From assembly GCA_000526575.1 (NCBI GenBank), contig JAGI01000002.1:2136001-2200000 (forward strand): a stretch of 64,000 nt of DNA, given 5' to 3'. The notes under the pieces are model-generated. The model had not been told where the DNA came from, ran no database searches, and saw only the letters and a program-made list of their open reading frames with translations. This document shows positions 17,225 through 26,700 of the stretch, piece by piece. The translations under genes were made by a program, and so were the position numbers. Origin of the DNA: Clostridium sp. 12(A) (lineage in GTDB: Bacteria; Bacillota; Clostridia; Lachnospirales; Lachnospiraceae). Each line of letters opens with the position of its first letter. Position 1 is the first letter of the stretch.

Positions 17225-18073
17225 GTGGAACATTTACTGGAAACAAACCGGCCGGACTTAACAAAAACCTATCAGACCTTAAGTATGCTGGCAAGATATT
17301 ATTTTCATATGAAGGGGCTGGAGAACAAAAGGAATATGGAAAGGCTTCATATATTTATGGAAGCTCACTATCCCAAATATAATCCGGTTGACTGGTCTGA
17401 AACAATAGAATCCTGTGTGAGCCGTGCTCCCAAATATCCCTTATGTCTTTGTGACGGCATCTGGATTACGGATCAGGAGATTAAAACCATTGAGAGTCTT
17501 TCAGATAAAGTATTAGAGAGGCTGGCATTTACTCTTTTATGCCTGGCTAAGTACGGGAATTTCAGGAACAAGGAAAATAATAACTGGGTGACAAACAGTG
17601 ACAGTGAGATTTATAAGATGGCCTGTATCACCACCAAGGCGTATGACAAGGATATCCGATTTCATAAGCTAAGAGATCTTGGACTCATTGAATTTGCTAA
17701 GAAGATAGATAATTTAAGCATTCGTGTACTGTTTTCAGATGAATCCGAAAAAGGCTGCGCATTCATTCGGGATTTTAGAAAGCTTGGGTATGAATGGAGA
17801 GTTATGAAGGGTGAGAATTACATCAGATGTGTTAAGTGCGGCATATTGGTGAGAAGAACTTCTTTAAATAGGAAGTACTGCACCGACTGTACCAAACAAA
17901 ATCCCTACTACTCTCCCATTGGAACTAAAAAGATATCCTGCATAGACTGTGGAATCACGTTTGAAGCCGTGGCTGCCAGCAGAGAATGCAGATGTGAAGC
18001 ATGTAAGCTGAACCATAAAAGAGAAATTCAAAAGATGAAAGCGAGACGATACCGCAGCAAAACAATGGCGTAA
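17225..18073 (+). CDS. Double zinc-ribbon protein coupled to the polymerase
   Basis: 282 residues from a GTG at 17225. The N-terminal 200 residues are mostly helical, with no family I recognise. The C-terminal 80 residues hold two likely zinc ribbons: CVKCG ... CTDC, then CIDCG ... CRCEAC, followed by a very basic tail. The frame stays open upstream to 17192 and reads IIILNEKEYVEHLLE; the polymerase gene's GGGAGG lies 10 bases before an ATA at 17198. The true start may therefore be a non-standard codon there, overlapping the polymerase stop. Tight linkage suggests it works with the polymerase, perhaps in DNA binding or promoter choice (inference). Confidence 0.75.
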   Translation: MEHLLETNRPDLTKTYQTLSMLARYYFHMKGLENKRNMERLHIFMEAHYPKYNPVDWSETIESCVSRAPKYPLCLCDGIWITDQEIKTIESLSDKVLERLAFTLLCLAKYGNFRNKENNNWVTNSDSEIYKMACITTKAYDKDIRFHKLRDLGLIEFAKKIDNLSIRVLFSDESEKGCAFIRDFRKLGYEWRVMKGENYIRCVKCGILVRRTSLNRKYCTDCTKQNPYYSPIGTKKISCIDCGITFEAVAASRECRCEACKLNHKREIQKMKARRYRSKTMA

Positions 18074-18141
18074 CCCAGCTCATTTTAGAGGAGCTCTTAA
18101 AAATACCATTACGAAACCATTGATTTTGCGGCTTTTTATAA

Positions 18142-18153
18142 GAACATACGTTC
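18142..18153. promoter_or_regulatory. Third LexA (SOS) box, upstream of the tail module
   Basis: GAACATACGTTC, a GAAC(N4)GTTC palindrome, in the only long gap (18074-18326) between the polymerase pair and the tail genes. No good sigma-A promoter overlaps it. TTGATT at 18120-18125 with a poor -10 is the best candidate. Confidence 0.6.
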
Positions 18154-18178
18154 GATTGTAATTTTACTAATATGGAAA

Positions 18179-18266
18179 GGTACAAAGAATCCATTCCTTT
18201 CTCATAACACTCCTTGGCACCGGTGGTCCGATTGACGCTGTCGTCGGACTGCCGTTTATTTGTACC
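18179..18266 (+). ncRNA. Structured leader RNA candidate before the tail genes
   Basis: Nested pairing is visible. The outer stem is GGTACAAA (18179-18186) with TTTGTACC (18259-18266). The inner stem is 11 pairs, CGGTGGTCCGA (18221-18231) with TCGGACTGCCG (18244-18254), the two wobble pairs included, capped by a small GAC/GTC hairpin. It lies between the SOS box and the first tail-module gene. Nothing in it codes for protein. Function unknown; it could be a regulatory leader or a recognition element for the phage-type polymerase. Confidence 0.45.
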
Positions 18267-18326
18267 GGTTGAGAGTATGACTAAAATTATGGAATTATGT
18301 ACATTTATCAGAAAGAAGGTATTACC

Positions 18327-18716
18327 ATGAAAAAACGCATTTTTCCAAACGTGGATCATTTGATAAGTGAAATAATCTCACTGGCTGATTCTTCTTCCCC
18401 TTCTGTTCAGGAAATTAATATTGTAGCCGGATATGTACATCTTTGCTCTATATTAAATGCAATCGTGAAAAACAGCGATTACCAGCTCTGCAATGTAAAG
18501 CTGAGCGATTTTCATGTGGATGGATACAGAGACGAATACATACTTACTTTATCTGACAAAAAGATATGGTGTCAGGAAGCGAAGAATGAAAAAGGATACT
18601 TATGGGTGGATGGAATTTTAACCTATGTCCATTCCGATTGCAGCAGCGCATTCGTAATAAAGAACAGGGAACAGCCTATGTTAGAATTTGAATTTATTTA
18701 TGAAGAGGAAAGATAG
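18327..18716 (+). CDS. 129-residue protein, first gene of the tail module, unknown
   Basis: Start chosen at the ATG of MKKRIFPNVDHL, which has AGAAGG upstream; a frame extension to 18297 lies in the leader region. Soluble, mildly acidic, ending LEFEFIYEEER. Its stop is 4 bases before the next start. By position it may be a tail assembly factor, but no family is recognised. Confidence 0.75.
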   Translation: MKKRIFPNVDHLISEIISLADSSSPSVQEINIVAGYVHLCSILNAIVKNSDYQLCNVKLSDFHVDGYRDEYILTLSDKKIWCQEAKNEKGYLWVDGILTYVHSDCSSAFVIKNREQPMLEFEFIYEEER

Positions 18717-18720
18717 TTCT

Positions 18721-19542
18721 ATGAAATTAGATTACGGAACACTTATCAGCATATCACCTTTGGAGCTAAAAAACGGCCTGGGCATCCGTTCTCCCCTGCT
18801 AAGAGAAATTGAGGCCCTCTCCTTTCCGGTTTACCAATCCTTCCTTGGCGTTTTATTGCTGGACATTGAATCCTATTACAGTGGAATGGATAAGAATGGA
18901 CCGGATTACTTTGCAAACTATTCCCACCAGGAAAAGCAAGCCATTTGCCAGATTCGAGAGGAATATAATCATTTGAACCTGGAGGAAAAGGAAGGGATTT
19001 TGCCCATAGACATTTTCTCCTATGATACAAAGCTTTTAAACAGCGTAACAGAGGCACTGTCCTTTTTTCTGGATTGCCGTCTAAGCTATTCCCATGAACA
19101 TAAGGGTTTTATTGCAATCGATGGAAAGAGGACTGATTGCCATGTACCAAGAGAAATTTATTCTCTGGTTACAGAACTCATTTTACAGCGAAATGGTATC
19201 TTTCCTTCCAAGACAGTTATAGAAAAGCCAAAATTCAAAAGCGAGATGGCAAAAAAACTATATTATCGTGCCAAAGAGGCGGAACAAAAAAGAGAAAAGA
19301 GCAGAGATAACAGTGCAAGTATGGATTTGCCCAATATTTTATCTGCGGTTGCTGCCAGACACCCCTCCCTAAACATGCTAAACATATGGGATATTACAGT
19401 CTATCAGCTCTATGACCAATTTAAGCGGCTGCAAAACAATACGCTCTATGACATTCAATCCATGTCAGTAGCCGCATGGGGAGACAGTAAAAACAATTTC
19501 GACCCTTCTCAATGGTACAAAAACTTAAACACCGAAAATTAA
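18721..19542 (+). CDS. 273-residue protein, possible tail assembly chaperone
   Basis: Start at 18721 (MKLDYGTLISISPLEL) with GAGGAAAG upstream, preferred over an upstream ATG inside the previous gene. The middle is helical and charged. The C-terminus (LNMLNIWDITVYQLYDQFKRL) resembles the ends of phage tail assembly chaperones, where a tape-measure chaperone often contacts the tail tube. It is followed at once by a terminator hairpin. Function is inferred from position and weak resemblance. Confidence 0.7.
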   Translation: MKLDYGTLISISPLELKNGLGIRSPLLREIEALSFPVYQSFLGVLLLDIESYYSGMDKNGPDYFANYSHQEKQAICQIREEYNHLNLEEKEGILPIDIFSYDTKLLNSVTEALSFFLDCRLSYSHEHKGFIAIDGKRTDCHVPREIYSLVTELILQRNGIFPSKTVIEKPKFKSEMAKKLYYRAKEAEQKREKSRDNSASMDLPNILSAVAARHPSLNMLNIWDITVYQLYDQFKRLQNNTLYDIQSMSVAAWGDSKNNFDPSQWYKNLNTEN

Positions 19543-19570
19543 GATTTACATATTTGTAAGTCTTTTTTTT
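19541..19570 (+). terminator. Terminator before the tail-tube gene
   Basis: AAGATTTACA / TGTAAGTCTT hairpin with a 4-base loop (19541-19564) running into eight T residues (19563-19570). Only 28 bases then remain before the tail-tube start, too few for a separate promoter, so expression of everything downstream needs read-through. Confidence 0.8.
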
Positions 19571-19598
19571 ATATTTCAAAAATCAGGAGGATTTTATT

Positions 19599-20327
19599 AT
19601 GACAAACATGAACAAAGCCAACAGAACTTGCTGTGACGTGGATATCAGAGTGTTAAAGACACTGGCTCCATATCTCTTCTTTGAGGATGCTAACGTAACC
19701 ACATTTGGTTTTACAGCAGACGAGACTTATGCTACCAGCAAAGGTGCTAAGAAAATTGCTTTCTCAAACCCAATGGACGGCACAATGACAATCGAAGCAC
19801 AGGTAAAACCATTTAAGCTTTACGCTTTATTATCTGACGGTGTCATTGATACCACTGCTGTTGTTGCCGAGAGAAAGACCATTTCCAGTACAACTGCTGG
19901 AGAACTCACTCTTTCAGAAGGCGTAAAAGCCGGTTCCGTATTTGTATACGAAGAAGGTGATTTTGGCGGTAAAGCCGTACAGGGAACTGTGGAAGGTGCT
20001 AAATTCAGCGCTGCCGGCATCTTAGCTGGTAATTCCTATGAAGTAGGTTATTTAATCGCCAAAGAAACTGGTGTTCAGAAAATCAGCTTTAACAACAAAA
20101 AGAATCCACAGGATTACTACATAACCATGAAAACAGTAGAAAAAGATGAAAACGGCGTGATTACTCCTTACCTCATTACAGGTTATAAGTGCAAGCCTAA
20201 AAAGGCCCTGGACTTAAGCTTCTCTTCCAGTGGTGATGCAGCTACTGTAAAAATTGAATTTGCCTGCTTAGAAGATAAGGACGGCAATGTTGCTGACATG
20301 GTAGAGTACATGGAAGCGGAAGCATAA
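19599..20327 (+). CDS. Tail tube / major structural protein candidate
   Basis: 242 residues, beta-rich, no membrane segment, with a strong AGGAGG ribosome site (19585-19590) that implies high expression. N-terminal ADETYATSKGAKKIAFSNPMDG and C-terminal YLITGYKCKPKKALDLSFSSSGD are typical in style of tail-tube proteins, and an inserted Ig-like domain appears around 85-150. It sits two genes before the tape measure, where a tube protein is expected. Terminator-like hairpins on both sides suggest dosage is tuned. The exact family is not named. Confidence 0.7.
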   Translation: MTNMNKANRTCCDVDIRVLKTLAPYLFFEDANVTTFGFTADETYATSKGAKKIAFSNPMDGTMTIEAQVKPFKLYALLSDGVIDTTAVVAERKTISSTTAGELTLSEGVKAGSVFVYEEGDFGGKAVQGTVEGAKFSAAGILAGNSYEVGYLIAKETGVQKISFNNKKNPQDYYITMKTVEKDENGVITPYLITGYKCKPKKALDLSFSSSGDAATVKIEFACLEDKDGNVADMVEYMEAEA

Positions 20328-20340
20328 GCTTTTCGTTTCA

Positions 20341-20437
20341 GAATTGAATCAATTCAGGTTTAACCGATTGTAGTTTGTGTTATTTATAACACTTAGGGAA
20401 TAACGAGTCCGCTACAATCGTTATTCCCTATTTTTTT
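20341..20437 (+). terminator. Attenuator-like terminator after the tail-tube gene
   Basis: Strong terminator: TAGGGAATAACG / CGTTATTCCCTA (20394-20405 with 20419-20430) followed by seven T residues. Upstream lie a GAATTGA-A-TCAATTC dyad (20341-20355), the segment CGATTGTAG (20365-20373), which can pair with CTACAATCG in the terminator loop and arm (20412-20420), and a small hairpin GTGTTAT/ATAACAC (20377-20392). Terminator and anti-terminator forms therefore appear mutually exclusive. Confidence 0.75.
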
Positions 20438-20452
20438 GCATAAGGAGACGTT

Positions 20453-20668
20453 ATGAAATTTTATTCTTTAGAAGAAGCAAAATCCGTTTATGGAGAGGAA
20501 TCCTTAATTCCTATTTCCTCCTTAAAACAGATTATATTTTACTGTTCCAACGGACTTCAGCCCGAATTCATCTGGGAATCGGAACGACAGGAAGGAAAAA
20601 TCGTCGCCTGGTTCCACAAGGCTAAAAGTGAGCTGATCTATAAGCGCTGGCAGGAAAATAAACCGTAA
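20453..20668 (+). CDS. 71-residue tail-module protein, unknown
   Basis: Begins MKFYSLEEAKSVYG after AAGGAG, lies 51 bases before the tape measure and ends ELIYKRWQENKP. Small soluble protein in the position where many tailed phages encode a tape-measure chaperone. No recognised family. Confidence 0.75.
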   Translation: MKFYSLEEAKSVYGEESLIPISSLKQIIFYCSNGLQPEFIWESERQEGKIVAWFHKAKSELIYKRWQENKP

Positions 20669-20719
20669 CAAAACCGTATCTCACCAAATCTCCCACCTAT
20701 ATATAAATGAGGAAAATCT

Positions 20720-23700
20720 ATGGCAGACAATGATTCTATGTTAAAACTTACCGCTGCTTTGGACAAAGCCAAGAGTACAAAGCAGCTGAATCAGGATATA
20801 AAAAACATAGAGAAAACCATCAACCAGCTTCATCTGATGGCAAAACTCTATCAAGGGGAAAGCAGGACTCAAGTAAATGCTTCCATAAAAGAACTGGAAA
20901 AAAAAGTAGATGTCATCCGTTTAAAAGCAGAGATTGACAATAAGAAATTAAAAGCAGATTTAGAAAATGCATTAAGTAGTGTTTCACTAAAAGAGATAAA
21001 AATCAGCGAACAGGGAATGAAAGTCTCGGCTATGAAAATCGCCCAGAGTCTAAACTCTGTTTTATCTAAATATACCATTTTACCAAAAATCGATATAAAG
21101 CCTGAGGGGCTCAAAAAGGACCTTACTGGTATCCAAAGTAAAATAAACTCCGTGACTACCGCCTTTGGACTGGCAAGAACCGGAATTGTTAAATTTAAGC
21201 AGTCTACGGCCACCTTAAAAGAAATTTCTTCTATTCTAAACGATATTTCAAAAGCCGCTGGAATGAGTCGGGAAGAAATTAAAAAGTTAGGAAAAGAATC
21301 CTTTCAATCTGCCGGGGCTTATGGAGCCTCCGCCAAGGACTATCTTCTAAGCGTCCTTTCCATGGCAAAAAGCGGGTACGGCTCTGTTTCCAAAGAACTG
21401 GGTAAATTGTCTTTGTTAGCCCAGTCACTAGGTTCAGTTTCTGCAGCCGCTGCTGACAGCTTTATTAAGTCCATGGATACTGCATATCAATACAGCGGAA
21501 ACGTAGAAGAACTCACCAGGGCACTTGAGGGCGTAATTTCAGTATCGATGCAAAGCAAGATACCACTGGCTGAGCTTACCACCGCCATGGAAGCAAATGC
21601 CGCATCAGCTGCAAAGGCAGGCATTGGAATCGACCAGCTGACTGCTGCAGAAGCAACGCTAATTGCTTCCTCCAGCCAGTCAGGCTCTCTCGTGGGGCAA
21701 TCCTTTCAATCTGTTCTGGACCAGCGGGACCGAATGAATCAGTCATCACAGCAACTGACTGAACCAATCAAACGCCTGGAAGAAATGGCAAATTCCTACT
21801 CTTCTATCTCCAGTCAGAACGATGTTTCTTTGTTTGGAGATATGGATAGTCAGGAAATGTCTAATCCCATTAAAGTATTGTTAGAACAATGGAGTCTTTA
21901 TGAACAGCTTCTCTCTAATTACTCCAATGGTAGTCAGGCAGCCATGGAAGCAGCCAGTGCCACTGCTAACACTTGGGAGAGCCAGCTTATTTCCCTTCAA
22001 AATTCCTGGGATTCATTTATTTACTCTTTGACTAGTCAAAATCAGTCATTGGGAGTTGGGTTGTTTCTGGAGCAAACGCTTGTTAGCTTGGAAACGGTAG
22101 AAGAAAACTTGAAACAGATACCTCAGATGTTAGAAGGGATTAATGGGATAACTCCAAATGCAGATAATAAATCCTTAAAATCCGACTCAACAATGTCCCC
22201 TATTTCCTTTGATGTGAAATCCATTTTAGAACCAGCTAATAATCTACTTGACTTTTCAAAATCAGTTGATGAGCTGGAAGAAAGTTTAATCAAGGGAGAA
22301 TATGGATTAAATATATTTTCTGCATCTGTTGCAAAAAGCCATGTAACATTAAAAGATTACTTGGCAACATGCACTAAGAAAGCACCAGCTTCTTTAAGTG
22401 GGTATAAAGCTCATTTAAAAAATACGGGAATAGAAACAGATCTCTTGAGATCTAAAACTATATTACTTAATGCAGCAATGTCCGGTATTGTTGCGATTGC
22501 AATGCAGGTTTTATCTATGGCTGTCTCCGCCTTAGGTCAGGCTATTTATGATCATTACCATCAAGTGGAAATTGCAGAAAAAGCCCTGGCTGATGCTGAA
22601 CAGAAATTAGAAGACTCTAATTCAAGAATAACTTCGATTAATGACAAACTGAAAGAAACAGCAGATCGACTGAATGAATTAAATGCGAAAGGTAAACTAA
22701 CTTTTGTTGAGCAAGAGGAAGTTGAGAAATTAAAAACGTATAATGAGGAATTGAATCGACAGCTCTTGGCCGAAAAAGCTATTAATGAATATAATAAACA
22801 GAACGAAAGAAAGAAAACATTAGATTACCTGAATGCTGAGACAGATTATACCGAATATAATGGTTTTACCCCTTCTCTACCTAATCGAGCTGGAGCACCT
22901 GTTTCTCAAGCAAAGATTTTCACAAGATCTGGTACTGTATTAGATAAGACTTCCAGTGAATTAGCAGAGATTGAACGCTTAAAATCAGAGCTTGAAGGTA
23001 AAAAAGTGGAAGTAGATCGTATCAAAGCATCAGATCCTAAAGGATACAAATGGGATATAAAATACCAAAATACAGATAAAGAACGAACTATACTAGAGGG
23101 TCGGATAAAAGAGTTAGAAACTACACTAGCAGAGGAAATTCCAAAAATCACCGAAAAACTTTATAGTTTAGATTCTAAAAATGATAAAGATGCCATTAGT
23201 AAAATAAAGTTTATTTTAAATTCATATATCCGACAATCCCCCGACATTACTCCAGAGGAAAAGTTTAACAATATTTGGAATTCTGAAGAGTTCTCCAATT
23301 CAAAGAATTTGCTGACTACCCAAGTTGGGTCAGGAAATTTTATAGGAATCAAGCCTATTTTTGATATTAATTTACAAAAGCTTGCAAGTGAAACTGGCTT
23401 AGGTTATGCAGAAACATATCAGAAGGTCATATCTGCAGCACAGCAACAAATTAATGATGAAATGAACAACAACTTTATAAAATCATTTTCAGGACTTCCT
23501 ATAAATGAAATTAAAGATTACTTTAATCAGCTTGATACCGGTGATCTTAACGAAACAACAATTACTTCCTTTGAGAACTTGAATAAAATAATTCAGTCTA
23601 CAGGTGTAAGTTCGGCCAGTGCTATAGAAAATATAAAGAACTTTTCTAAAAATATAGATTTTACTCCAGAGTTAGAAGCAAATATGAAAAAAGTTGCTGA

Positions 23701-26700
23701 TTTAGTTAATTCAATAAATCAGGAATTTCAAAATACTGATAAAATAAGCTCTTCCAGTTTAAAATCCATGGCTAATCAATTTCCTGCTATGGAAAGCGAT
23801 ATAGAAAATTATAAAAATGGCTTAATCAGTTCGAAGGCACTACATGACCAGCTATTAGAAGTTTACAAGAATGACGCAGAATCTTTTCAAGTTAACATGG
23901 TTAACAAACTTAGTGAGAATGATTCTTTTTATGATAACGTAAGAAAGAATAATCAAAGCTTATTCGTAGACCTAGCAATCGCATATAAAGATGATCTAAA
24001 AAACTGGAAAAATCTTATGACTGCAAAAGGTAGAATGAAGCTTGCTTTAGAAAAGACACTCTCTGGTATGTGGACTGGTAAATATGGAGAAGCCGGTTCC
24101 TATGGTTCTTTTGAAAACAACATTAAAGAGGGAAAAGATGGTCAAGTAACTGTAATTTCAGATGACCCTACCGCAATATACGAAAAGGGATTTCAGAATA
24201 TAGAGGCAGAGGCATATAAATACAATGTGCTCATCAGACAATTAAATGAGGCTGCAAAAGCTGAAATAACTATGCCCGAAATAACAAACTCAAACTCTGG
24301 AAGTAAAGCAACATCTTCACCCAACAAAACATCATCTGTTCAAAAGCAAAAGTTTGATTGGGCCGAACGCCATGAGAAATACCAAGATGACAAGAGGAGT
24401 AAATTAAAAGATGCCTCCTCAAATACCTACATCGACTACCTGGGCATATCAGAAAATGATTTTAAACGTGGCAAGGAAATCTTAGATAATGAAGCTCCCA
24501 CCATAGAGCAGCTAGAAGAACTGAAAAACATGGCCGAGAAATCAGGGATATCCATCAATGATCTAACTCGCACATTAACAAGCGGAACCTGGACTGCCTC
24601 CCGCCAAAGCGCATTACAGCAGCTAGTGGAACACGATAAAGCTGCCCTGGAAGATCAGACAAAAATAATTGACCAGTATCAGTCTCAATATGACGCTGCC
24701 CTCTCAAAAATAGACCCCGATTACAGAAGTAAAATAGAGACAGGGGAACTGTCCACCGAAAATCTTTCAGGAGCGGAAGCAGAAAACGTACAGTCTGCCA
24801 TAGATGCATACGATAAGCTAAAAGCATCAAAAAACAAACAAATTGATCTACAAAAAAATTATACCGAAAGCTTTATGGCCAGCTATGAAAATCAAGCAGC
24901 AGCCGTTAAAGCGGAAAATGATGAACTAAAAGCCTCAAGCTCACTCATTGAAAAACAGATTGCCTACATGAAATCAGCCGGTGAACTCATAGATGCTTCC
25001 ATTTATAACAAGCTGATCGAGCAATCAGAAAAACAGGAAGCAAACACCCAACGGCTGATAGAAATCAAGCGAAAAGAAATGCAGGATTTAAGAAAGCAAA
25101 ATCAAAACTCCGAAAACTCCGAATCCTATCAAAAGCTTGAGCAGGAAGTCAGTGACTTGGAATCCTCTATTCTGGACTTGAAGAAGTCTCAGGAAGAATA
25201 CAATTTCCAGCTTCTAAAAATGCCAATTGAGCACATGGAAACAGTCGCTGGAATGTACAAGAACATCCAGTCTGCCATGGAAAATTGGAACAGTGAACTG
25301 GAGGCTTCCGGCAAAAAAGCAGATAGTAACTACTATCAGAAGTTAATTTCAAACGGCTTCACCCTGATGGATCAATACCAAAAACAGGCCGCACTAATTG
25401 AAGATGTCATGAATGAATACGATGCCGGTACTGACAATTGGAATGAATTATACAGCAAGCTTCAAAATGTAAACTCAGAAATGTCCTCCATGGTCCAAAA
25501 TCTCCACAAATGGAACGAAGCACTTTTAAAAATGCCGCTGGAAAAGATCACCGCTAATTCCTCCGATCTGCAAAAGCTATTAAGCGGCCTGGAATCCGTA
25601 AAAGGAGAATATGATACCGTCATCAGCGCTGTAACAGGTGCCATTAATGACCAGGTCAAAGCCATCAATGAGCAAAAAGAGGCTGTCAACGAGGAATATG
25701 AAGCGTCAAAAAAATCATTACAGGATAAATTAGATCTATTAAGCAAACAAAATGAAAAGCTTAAATTGCAGCAAAGATACGAACAATCCTTATATGATCT
25801 TCAAAAGGTCAACCGTCAGGCGACTGAAAAAGTAATCCGAGATGGACAGACAGTTTACGAGCAGGATGCTGACAAGCTTAGGCAAGCAAAAGAAGCGGTG
25901 CAGGATGCTAAGTTTGACTTAGAAACCAATGAGCTGAAAACCCAAATCGATAACCTGCAGGAAACCCTTAACGGCTTAAACGATACCTACCAGGAGCAGC
26001 TGGAATCCTTACAGAAAATATCTGATAAATGGTCTGAAATCAACGGAAAAATCTCTCAGGCACAGAACGAGTCCAAAGCCGATGAAATTCTAGGAAAAGG
26101 CTGGAAGGATAAGATCTTATCCGGCAATGACACACAGCTCTTTCAGAACATCACACAGATGTATACAGGTATTTCAGAACAAATCCTACAGTATAAAGAG
26201 CAAATCGATGCCACCAATCAGATTTCTACTCTCCTTGAAAGCTATATTGCCTCCTACAAGGAGGGAACTCTAAGCTATAACCAGGCTCTGACTGGAATCA
26301 ATAATCTCCTATCCCAGCTCAACCAAAAGATGCCTGCTGTCGATGGTCTTCAAAACTTATACGATTATTACGGTGCCATAAAAGGAACTGCTGCTAACGG
26401 TGACAGCATATTTTCTGAGATTCAGAAGAGCTTAGCAGCCACTGCCGGAGACCTTGTAAAATCTCTGGAGCAGTATAATAAAAATTACGGAGCCATCTCC
26501 GAATATACCTCCAGCTGGCAGCAGCTGACGGATAATGTAGCTTCTATGCTACGTGTATTAAAAGAGGTCCGGGATAATTTAAAATCCACAGAGGACGACG
26601 ACGATGAGGATAAAAAGAGTAACAAGAAGTCTAACGGCGAGCCATACATAGGCGGTGGCTGGGTAAGCGGAGGACCAGGTGACCCTGGCGCCAGATCCCT

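Noticed and set aside
18179..18266. Known riboswitch or T-box
   Set aside because: The pairing does not match any consensus I recognise; no T-box NGGN element or known aptamer core.
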